From positions 1 through 9,158 of the forward strand of contig CAYMCV010000103.1 of NCBI GenBank assembly GCA_964389005.1: a stretch of 9,158 nucleotides of DNA, given 5' to 3'. This stretch comes from CAYMCV01 sp964389005 (GTDB lineage Bacteria > Bacillota > Clostridia > Lachnospirales > Lachnospiraceae). This document shows, piece by piece, positions 1-7,300 of the stretch (the stretch's first letter is position 1; the number at the start of each line of letters is the position of its first letter). The notes beneath the pieces were generated by a model that saw only the letters and a program-made list of their open reading frames with translations, was not told the origin of the DNA and made no database searches. The position numbers and the translations under genes were made by a program.

Positions 1-138
1 ACAGGACTTGGATTGAAAGAAGCAAAAGACTTGGTTGATGCAGCTCCGAAGGTATTGAAAGAAGCAGCAAGCAAAGACGAAGCTGATGATATCAAAGCTA
101 AATTAGAAGCAGAAGGTGCAAAGGTTACATTGAAGTAA
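1..138 (+). CDS. rplL: 50S ribosomal protein L7/L12, C-terminal part (5' truncated by window)
   Basis: The frame opens at base 1 and ends with TAA at 136-138, giving 45 codons. The peptide begins TGLGLKEAKDLVDAAPKVLK and ends AKVTLK, which matches the C-terminal half of the L7/L12 globular domain (E. coli has TGLGLKEAKDLVESAP at the same place). L7/L12 forms the mobile stalk of the 50S subunit; its C-terminal domain recruits and activates the translational GTPases IF2, EF-Tu, EF-G and RF3. The helix with the conserved GLKEAK residues is the factor-binding face and is intact. The N-terminal dimerisation domain and hinge lie outside the window. The usual rplL-rpoB order supports the call. A hairpin 30 bp after the stop probably ends or attenuates this transcript before rpoB. 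Confidence 0.97.
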   Translation, partial: TGLGLKEAKDLVDAAPKVLKEAASKDEADDIKAKLEAEGAKVTLK

Positions 139-168
139 TCGCTGTTTACCGATTGAATCAAAGTTATG

Positions 169-200
169 AGCGTGCAAATGAATCACATTTGCACGCTTTT
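169..200 (+). terminator. Intrinsic terminator/attenuator between rplL and rpoB
   Basis: A perfect 12-bp stem pairs 169-180 (AGCGTGCAAATG) with 186-197 (CATTTGCACGCT) around the 5-nt loop AATCA, followed by a short T run (197-200) that breaks into ACAG. The stem is strong but the U tract is only four long, so partial termination is plausible. In E. coli a leaky attenuator at the same place lowers rpoBC transcription relative to the ribosomal protein genes; a similar role here is inference. Because a good promoter lies just downstream, it may also simply insulate rplL from rpoB. Confidence 0.85.
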
Positions 201-216
201 ACAGTTGGCTGAGTGG

Positions 217-265
217 AAAAAAATCACAAAAAATGATTGACGAAAAAAAGGCGTTGTGCTATGAT
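217..265 (+). promoter_or_regulatory. Predicted sigma-A promoter for rpoBC with A-tract upstream region
   Basis: The -35 box is TTGACG (237-242, 5 of 6 to consensus) and the -10 box is TATGAT (260-265, 5 of 6), with a 17-bp spacer. TG at 257-258 gives an extended -10 (TGCTATGAT). Two A tracts (217-223 and 228-233) sit where UP elements contact the alpha subunits, and a third A run fills the start of the spacer. Transcription would start near 272, leaving a leader of about 127 nt before rpoB. The position directly downstream of the rplL hairpin supports independent rpoBC expression. No experimental start site is available. Confidence 0.8.
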
Positions 266-290
266 GGATAGTGCACTATTGTGGTTCAGC

Positions 291-383
291 ATGCCCAATT
301 TTTATCTAAAAAGGAATGAATATCACGTCCTTTCAAAACGCGGCGGCGACTGTCAATACTGCAAAAATGGCTTTATATCATAA
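291..383 (+). CDS. Possible 30-residue leader ORF with a CxxC motif (doubtful)
   Basis: ATG at 291 runs in frame to TAA at 381-383. The product is small and basic (several Lys and Arg), begins MPNFYLKRNEYH and contains GGDCQYCKNGF near its C-terminus, so it has one CxxC pair. I do not recognise it. In its favour: it starts about 19 nt after the predicted transcription start, fits wholly inside the rpoB leader, and stops 15 nt before the rpoB start codon, so its translation could affect leader folding or rpoB initiation. Against it: no Shine-Dalgarno is visible, and codons such as CTA, AGG and ATA are unlike the neighbouring highly expressed genes. An ORF this short arises easily by chance. 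Confidence 0.15.
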   Translation: MPNFYLKRNEYHVLSKRGGDCQYCKNGFIS

Positions 384-390
384 AGAGAAC

Positions 391-394
391 GGAG
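391..394 (+). promoter_or_regulatory. rpoB ribosome binding site with two candidate starts
   Basis: GGAG at 391-394 is the only Shine-Dalgarno-like sequence ahead of rpoB. It lies 4 nt before ATG 399 and 10 nt before the in-frame ATG 405. The first spacing is tight and the second slightly long, so spacing does not settle the start. Related RpoB proteins, as I remember them, begin MEKNRIRP, which favours 405; the coding region is reported from 399 as the longest form. Confidence 0.6.
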
Positions 395-398
395 TGGA

Positions 399-3300
399 AT
401 GTCAATGGAAAAGAACAGAATACGTCCTATTGTCAATGGCAACAGTATGCGTATGAGTTATTCACGGCAAAAAGAAGTTTTGGAGATGCCTAACCTGATT
501 GAAGTCCAAAAAGACTCGTATAAGTGGTTTTTGGAAGAAGGACTGAAAGAAGCTTTTGACGATATCTCTCCCATTACAAATTTTGGAGGCGATTTGCGTC
601 TTGAATTTGTGGGATTTGAACTTGCTGAGAATGAAATCAAGCATACGATTGAGGAGTGTAAAGAGAGAGATCTCACGTATGAAGCACCGTTAAAAGTAAC
701 GGTACGTCTTTTTAACAAAGATGACAATGTGAGAGAATACCCAATTTTTATGGGAAATTTCCCGCTTATGACAGAAACCGGAACCTTTGTTATCAACGGC
801 GCAGAAAGAGTTATTGTTAGCCAGTTGGTTCGTTCCCCCGGTATCTATTATGCAATCAGCCATGATAAAATAGGAAAGAAACTGTTTTCATCAACAGTGA
901 TTCCGAACAGAGGCGCGTGGTTGGAGTATGAGACAGATTCCAATGATGTGGCTTATGTTCGTGTGGATAGAACAAGAAAAGTTCCCATTACGGTGTTTAT
1001 TCGTGCACTCGGAATCGGAACTGACGAAGAAATTATAGAATTGTTCGGTGACGAGCCTAAGATTCAGGCTAGTTTTATTCGTGATACCTCCAAGAACTAT
1101 CAGGACGGATTGAAAGAATTATATACGAAGATTCACCCGGGCGAGCCGTTCAGTGTGGAAAGTGCCGAGAATTACATCGGGGCAATGTTTTTTGACCCCA
1201 GAAGATATGATTTGGCAAAAGTCGGAAGATACAAATTCAACAAGAAGTTGTTGCTTCGTAACAGAATCAACAACCATATTCTTGCAGAGGATGTTGTAAA
1301 CCAGTACACGGGCGAAGTAATTGCCAAAGCCGGTGACAAGGTTACGCGTGCGATTGCAGATGCAATCCAGAATGCGGCAATCCCGTCCGTAATGATTCAG
1401 ACAGAGGAGAGAAATGTCAAAGTTCTTTCCAATATGATGGTAGACATCAATGAGTGGGTTGACTGCAATGCAAAGGAACTGGGTGTATCTGAGTTGGTAT
1501 ACTTCCCTGTATTACAGAAGATTTTAGAGGAGTTTTCGGAGCAACCGGAGGAATTGGCGTCTGCAATTCAGCAGAATATTCATGAATTGATTCCGAAACA
1601 TATCACGAAAGAAGATATGATTGCTTCGATTAACTATAATATCCATTTGGAATACGGTATCGGTAATGATGATGATATTGACCATTTGGGCAATCGTCGT
1701 ATCAGAGCGGTCGGAGAATTGTTACAGAATCAGTATCGTATCGGTCTTTCCAGAATGGAACGTGTGGTTCGTGAGAGAATGACGACACATGACAACACGG
1801 CGGAAGTAACACCGCAGGCGTTGATTAACATCAAACCGGTGCAGGCTGCGGTGAAGGAGTTCTTCGGTTCTTCACAGTTGTCACAGTTCATGGATCAGAA
1901 TAACCCGCTTGGCGAGTTGACTCACAAGAGACGTCTTTCTGCATTGGGACCGGGCGGTTTGTCCAGAGATCGTGCAGGATTCGAGGTACGTGACGTTCAT
2001 TATACACATTACGGAAGAATGTGCCCGATTGAGACCCCTGAAGGTCCGAACATCGGTCTGATTAACTCGTTGGCTTCTTATGCACGAATCAATGAGTATG
2101 GATTTGTGGAAGCGCCTTATCGTCGTATCGACAAGAATGATCCTGCGAATCCGTTTGTTACGGATGAAGTTGTTTACATGACTGCAGACGAAGAAGACAA
2201 CTATCATGTTGCACAGGCGAATGAGAAGTTGGATGCAGACGGACACTTTGTGAAGAACATGGTTTCCGGTCGTTACAGAGAAGAAACACAGGAATACCCG
2301 AAGGCAATGTTTGATTACATGGATGTATCACCGAAGATGGTATTTTCGGTTGCAACCGCGTTGATTCCGTTCTTGGAGAACGACGATGCGAACCGTGCCT
2401 TGATGNNNNNNNNNNCCAACATGCAACGTCAGGCTGTTCCGTTACTTTTTACGGAAGCACCTGCAATCGGTACCGGTATGGAGCCGAAAGCAGCAGTTGA
2501 CTCCGGTGTATGTGTAATTGCAAAAAAAGCAGGAACGGTAACGTATGTTTCCGCTTCCGAAATTCATATAACATATGATGACGGTGAGAAAGAAGAATAT
2601 CGTCTTTCCAAGTTCGTCAGAAGTAACCAGAGTAACTGTTACAACCAGAAGCCCATCGTATTCAAGGGTGACCATGTTGCACAGGGACAGGTTATTGCAG
2701 ACGGTCCGTCAACAGCGGAAGGTGAGTTGGGCCTCGGTAAGAATCCGTTAATCGGTTTCATGACATGGGAAGGATACAACTACGAAGATGCTGTATTGCT
2801 GAGTGAGCGATTGGTACGCGAAGATGTATATACTTCGGTTCATATTGAGGAATATGAGACAGAAGCACGTGATACCAAACTCGGAAGTGAAGAAATCACG
2901 AGAGATGTACCGGGTGTCGGCGAAGATGCTTTGAAGGATTTGGACGACAGAGGAATTATCCGTGTCGGCGCTGAAGTTCGCGCCGGAGATATTTTAGTCG
3001 GAAAGGTAACACCGAAGGGTGAGACCGAACTGACAGCCGAGGAGAGATTGCTGCGTGCCATCTTCGGTGAGAAAGCAAGAGAAGTCAGAGATACTTCTTT
3101 GAAAGTACCACATGGCGAGTATGGTGTCGTTGTTGATGCCAAGGTATTTTCGCGTGCGGCGGGAGACACCGAGCTTTCACCCGGTGTTAACCAGAAGGTT
3201 CGTATCTATATAGCACAGAAGAGAAAAATTTCCGTCGGTGATAAGATGGCGGGTCGTCACGGTAACAAGGGTGTTGTATCCCGCGTGTTACCTGTTGAAG

Positions 3301-4286
3301 ATATGCCGTATTTACCGAATGGTCGTCCGCTGGATATCGTATTGAATCCGTTGGGTGTACCTTCGCGTATGAACATCGGTCAGGTTTTGGAGATTCATTT
3401 ATCGCTTGCTGCAAAAGCATTGGGCTTCAATATTGCAACCCCTGTTTTTGACGGTGCAAACGAGCAGGATATCATGGATACGTTGGATTTGGCGAATGAT
3501 TACGTCAATACCTCATGGGAAGAATTTGAAGAAAAATATAAGGACGAATTGCTTCCGGAGGTTATGGAATATCTCTATAATAACAGAGAACATAGAGAAG
3601 TTTGGAAAGGCGTTCCGATTAACAGAGACGGTAAAGTCAGACTTCGCGACGGACGTACCGGAGAGTTCTTTGACAGCCCGGTAACCATCGGACACATGCA
3701 TTACCTGAAACTCCACCATTTGGTAGACGATAAGATTCATGCACGTTCTACCGGACCGTACTCACTCGTTACACAACAGCCTCTGGGCGGTAAAGCACAG
3801 TTCGGCGGTCAGCGTTTCGGAGAGATGGAAGTTTGGGCGCTGGAAGCTTATGGCGCGGCCTATACGTTACAGGAAATTTTAACTGTGAAATCAGATGATG
3901 TCATCGGACGTGTTAAGACTTACGAAGCAATCATCAAGGGCGAGAATATTCCGACTCCGGGTATTCCGGAATCCTTCAAGGTATTGTTGAAGGAGTTGCA
4001 ATCTTTGTGTCTGGATGTCAAAGTTTTGGATGAGAACCATGAAGAAGTTGAGATTATGGAGAACATCGAGACGGGAAATACCACCTATCGTGATGAGATG
4101 GAAGGCAATCCCAATGACTATGATTATGCGCAGGAAGATATTACTTCTTACGGATATCAGAAGCAGGAGTTTTCCGAGGATGGAGAACTGACGGAAGTCT
4201 ATGAAGACGAAGAAGACGAAGATGAGTTGGAAGACTTCGAAGATGAATACGTTGAAGCGTTCGCAGATGAGAATGAGGAACAGTAA
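399..4286 (+). CDS. rpoB: DNA-directed RNA polymerase subunit beta
   Basis: Beta subunit of the core RNA polymerase (alpha2-beta-beta'-omega), which with beta' forms the catalytic cleft and the DNA/RNA channels. As written it is 1295 residues including four undetermined ones; the real length is probably 1293 (see the N gap). The beta protrusion and lobes fill the N-terminal third. Rifampicin cluster I (about 490-520, SQLSQFMDQNNPLGELTHKRR) carries the sensitive-type residues D499, H509 and S514, equivalent to E. coli D516, H526 and S531. The active-site acidic pair is E796/D797 in GYNYED. The conserved lysines are K949 and K957 in GDKMAGRHGNKG. The clamp-anchoring C-terminal region includes TGPYSLVTQQPLGGKAQFGG. 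Between about 1020 and 1084 there is an insertion roughly 40 residues longer than the Bacillus equivalent, as in other Clostridia. The final 80 residues form a poorly conserved tail, with 19 acidic residues among the last 30. Start is 399 or 405. Probably co-transcribed with rpoC, 37 bp downstream. Confidence 0.99.
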   Translation: MSMEKNRIRPIVNGNSMRMSYSRQKEVLEMPNLIEVQKDSYKWFLEEGLKEAFDDISPITNFGGDLRLEFVGFELAENEIKHTIEECKERDLTYEAPLKVTVRLFNKDDNVREYPIFMGNFPLMTETGTFVINGAERVIVSQLVRSPGIYYAISHDKIGKKLFSSTVIPNRGAWLEYETDSNDVAYVRVDRTRKVPITVFIRALGIGTDEEIIELFGDEPKIQASFIRDTSKNYQDGLKELYTKIHPGEPFSVESAENYIGAMFFDPRRYDLAKVGRYKFNKKLLLRNRINNHILAEDVVNQYTGEVIAKAGDKVTRAIADAIQNAAIPSVMIQTEERNVKVLSNMMVDINEWVDCNAKELGVSELVYFPVLQKILEEFSEQPEELASAIQQNIHELIPKHITKEDMIASINYNIHLEYGIGNDDDIDHLGNRRIRAVGELLQNQYRIGLSRMERVVRERMTTHDNTAEVTPQALINIKPVQAAVKEFFGSSQLSQFMDQNNPLGELTHKRRLSALGPGGLSRDRAGFEVRDVHYTHYGRMCPIETPEGPNIGLINSLASYARINEYGFVEAPYRRIDKNDPANPFVTDEVVYMTADEEDNYHVAQANEKLDADGHFVKNMVSGRYREETQEYPKAMFDYMDVSPKMVFSVATALIPFLENDDANRALMXXXXNMQRQAVPLLFTEAPAIGTGMEPKAAVDSGVCVIAKKAGTVTYVSASEIHITYDDGEKEEYRLSKFVRSNQSNCYNQKPIVFKGDHVAQGQVIADGPSTAEGELGLGKNPLIGFMTWEGYNYEDAVLLSERLVREDVYTSVHIEEYETEARDTKLGSEEITRDVPGVGEDALKDLDDRGIIRVGAEVRAGDILVGKVTPKGETELTAEERLLRAIFGEKAREVRDTSLKVPHGEYGVVVDAKVFSRAAGDTELSPGVNQKVRIYIAQKRKISVGDKMAGRHGNKGVVSRVLPVEDMPYLPNGRPLDIVLNPLGVPSRMNIGQVLEIHLSLAAKALGFNIATPVFDGANEQDIMDTLDLANDYVNTSWEEFEEKYKDELLPEVMEYLYNNREHREVWKGVPINRDGKVRLRDGRTGEFFDSPVTIGHMHYLKLHHLVDDKIHARSTGPYSLVTQQPLGGKAQFGGQRFGEMEVWALEAYGAAYTLQEILTVKSDDVIGRVKTYEAIIKGENIPTPGIPESFKVLLKELQSLCLDVKVLDENHEEVEIMENIETGNTTYRDEMEGNPNDYDYAQEDITSYGYQKQEFSEDGELTEVYEDEEDEDELEDFEDEYVEAFADENEEQ
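2406..2415. other. Assembly gap (10 Ns) inside rpoB
   Basis: Ten undetermined bases interrupt rpoB between codons for NRALM and NMQRQAV. The frame is kept across the run. In RpoB proteins this stretch is almost invariably NRALMGANMQRQ, so only Gly-Ala should be missing. The known flanks end in ATG and resume with CC of what should be GCC (Ala), so four bases (GGN G) would restore the family sequence. The run is thus probably a fixed-size scaffolding placeholder that is 6 nt too long. Confidence 0.95.
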
Positions 4287-4308
4287 ATAGGCAAAAAGCC
4301 GAATTTGG

Positions 4309-4314
4309 AAGGAG
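4309..4314 (+). promoter_or_regulatory. rpoC ribosome binding site
   Basis: AAGGAG lies 9 nt before ATG 4324 in the 37-bp rpoB-rpoC spacer and fixes that start over the in-frame ATG at 4333. No promoter or terminator is visible in this spacer, which supports a single rpoBC message. Confidence 0.85.
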
Positions 4315-4323
4315 TGCCATCAG

Positions 4324-7300
4324 ATGTCTGAAATGAAAAAAGATGAGTATCAACCGATAACTTTTGATTCAATCAAAATCGGTTTGGCGTCACCGGAGAA
4401 AATTCTTGAATGGTCAAGAGGCGAAGTTTTGAAGCCGGAGACCATCAATTACAGAACTTTGAAGCCGGAAAAAGAAGGATTGTTCTGTGAGAAGATTTTC
4501 GGACCCAGTAAGGACTGGGAGTGCCATTGTGGTAAGTATAAGAAAGTAAGATATAAAGGTGTTATCTGCGATCGTTGTGGCGTTGAGGTAACAAAAGCGA
4601 ATGTCAGAAGAGAGCGTATGGGGCATATTGCATTGGCTGCACCTGTGTCGCACATTTGGTATTTTAAAGGAATTCCCAGCAGAATGGGATTGATTCTCGA
4701 TTTAACTCCGAGAGTTTTGGAAAAAGTATTGTATTTTGCATCTTATATTGTATTGGATGCGGGAACCACAGAACTTGCAGTCAAAGACATTCTTTCCGAG
4801 AAGGAATATCAGGATGCAAGAGAGCGTTGGGGCGATACCTTCCGTGTCGGCATGGGCGCGGAGGCGATCAAAGAACTTTTACAGGCGATCAACCTCGAAC
4901 AGGAATATGATGAACTCAAAGCAGAACTCGATAATGAAAGCACCAAGGGACAGAAGCGTGCCAAGATTGTTAAGAGATTGGAAGTTGTGGAGGCATTCAG
5001 AGAGTCCGGAAACAAACCGGAATGGATGATTATGGATGTGATTCCCGTAATTCCTCCCGATTTGCGACCGATGGTTCAGTTGGACGGCGGACGTTTTGCA
5101 ACTTCGGATTTGAACGACTTATACAGAAGAATTATCAACCGTAACAACCGTTTGAACCGTTTGCTCACGTTGGGTGCTCCTGACATTATTGTCAGAAATG
5201 AAAAGAGAATGTTACAGGAAGCCGTTGATGCATTAATTGACAACGGTAGACGTGGTCGTGCGGTAACAGGCCCCGGAAACAGAGCATTGAAGTCTCTTTC
5301 CGATATGTTAAAGGGTAAATCGGGACGTTTTCGTCAGAACTTGCTCGGAAAACGTGTGGATTATTCAGGACGTAGCGTTATTGTTGTAGGACCGGAATTA
5401 AAGATTTATCAGTGTGGTCTGCCGAAGGAAATGGCAATTGAACTTTTCAAACCGTTCGTTATGAAAGAACTGGTTGGAAAGGGTATCAGCCAGAATATTA
5501 AGCATGCAAAGAAATTGGTTGAAAAATTGGATGATACGGTTTGGGATGTTTTGGAAGAAGTTATCCATGAGCATCCGGTTATGCTGAATCGTGCTCCGAC
5601 ACTGCATAGACTTGGAATTCAGGCTTTTGAGCCGATTCTTGTTGAAGGTAAGGCAATCAAACTGCATCCGCTGGTATGTACGGCTTTCAATGCCGACTTC
5701 GACGGTGACCAGATGGCGGTTCATCTTCCTTTGTCCGTAGAGGCACAGGCAGAATGCAGATTTTTACTTTTATCTCCGAACAACTTATTAAAACCTTCCG
5801 ACGGCGCACCGGTTGTGGTACCGTCACAGGATATGGTTCTCGGTATTTATTACCTGACACAGGAAAGACCGGGAAGCCTTGGCGAAGGAAAATACTTCAA
5901 AAATGTGAACGAAGCTTTGCTTGCATACGAAAACAATGCGATTACGTTACATGCGAAGATTAAAGTTCGCGTAACCAAGAAATTGGCAGACGGAAGTGAA
6001 GTAACGGGAATCGTTGAGTCAACACTCGGCCGTTTCCTCTTTAACGAGATTTTGCCTCAGGATTTGGGATTTGTTGACAGAGCCAATGCAGAAGATGCCA
6101 TTCAGTTGGAGGTTAATTTCCTGGTTGGAAAGAAACAGCTGAAGCAGATTTTGGAGAAAGTTATCAATACGCACGGCGCAACAAAGACAGCAGAAGTGCT
6201 GGATAAGGTAAAAGCGACCGGATACAAATATTCAACCAAAGCGGCAATGACGGTATCCATTTCCGATATGACCGTTCCTCCCATTAAGCCGACATTGATT
6301 GCGGAAGCGCAGGAGAAGGTTGATAAAATTTCTACGATGTACAGCAGAGGTTTGTGTACAGAGGAAGAGCGTTATAAGAGCGTTATCAAAGTATGGAATG
6401 ATACAGATGCGCATCTGACCAAAGAGTTGATGAGCGGTTTGGATTCCTACAACAATATTCGTATGATGGCCGATTCCGGTGCCCGTGGTTCTGAGCAGCA
6501 GATGAAGCAGTTGGCGGGTATGCGTGGATTGATGGCAGATACCACCGGTCGTACCATTGAATTGCCGATTAAGTCTAATTTCCGTGAAGGACTGGATGTT
6601 TTGGAATACTTTATGTCCGCGCATGGCGCACGTAAAGGTTTGTCCGATACCGCACTTCGTACGGCTGACTCCGGATATCTGACCAGACGTATGGTTGATG
6701 TGTGTCAGGAATTGATTATTCGTGAAGTTGATTGCTGTGCAGGAAAACCGGAGATTCCGGGCATGACGGTTTCCGCTTTTGTCGATGGTAAAGAAACCAT
6801 CGAAAGTTTGGAAGCACGTATCAAAGGGCGTTACAGTTGTGAGACGATTTGTGACAAAGACGGAAATGTCATTGTAAAACGTAATCACATGATTACACCG
6901 AGCCGTGCAAGTAAAATTCTTACCATCGGTGTCGATGAAAAGGGCAACGAAGTTACAAAAGTTCGAATCAGAAGTATTTTGACATGTAAATCAAGAAGCG
7001 GTATCTGCGCGAAGTGTTACGGTGCAAATATGGCAACCGGTGAAGCGGTTCAGGTCGGCGAGGCTGTCGGAATCATTGCGGCACAGTCAATCGGTGAGCC
7101 GGGTACACAGCTTACAATGCGTACATTCCATACCGGTGGTGTTGCAGGTAACGATATTACACAGGGTCTTCCCCGTGTTGAGGAGTTATTTGAAGCGAGA
7201 AAGCCCAAGGGACTTGCAATTATAGCAGAGTTCGGCGGAACCGTAAAAATTAACGATACCAAGAAAAAACGTGAAATCGTTATTTCCGATTCAGAGAAAG

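Larger units (their letters stand above)
272..398 (+). promoter_or_regulatory. rpoB 5' leader, possibly structured
   Basis: This is the predicted untranslated leader of the rpoBC transcript. Three complementary elements can be seen. A long-range helix can pair 293-295 and 298-303 (GCC, ATTTTT) with 363-371 (AAAAATGGC), with a two-base bulge. An enclosed stem pairs AAAGGA (310-315) with TCCTTT (328-333). A local hairpin pairs CTTTAT (371-376) with ATAAAG (380-385) and ends six bases before the rpoB Shine-Dalgarno. None covers the ribosome binding site and none has a U tract, so no switch mechanism is evident. The helices are AT-rich and could be chance. I do not recognise a known riboswitch or ribosomal-protein leader here. 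A 30-codon ORF overlaps the structure. Confidence 0.35.

Noticed and set aside
351..437. Three copies of TGTCAAT around the rpoB start (351-357, 400-406, 431-437)
   Set aside because: Seven bases, irregular spacing and one copy within coding sequence; most likely chance.
1866..1950. Possible rifampicin-resistance substitution in RpoB cluster I
   Set aside because: D499, H509 and S514 are the sensitive-type residues. The only difference from E. coli seen in the core stretch besides conservative changes is Gly for Ser522, a position that varies naturally among Firmicutes.
6232..6888. 218-codon open frame on the - strand inside rpoC
   Set aside because: It lies entirely antisense to conserved rpoC codons, its translation is low-complexity-like and resembles no family I know, and no promoter or ribosome binding site is evident. 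It is a codon-bias shadow, as are the other shorter - strand and off-frame ORFs inside rpoB and rpoC.
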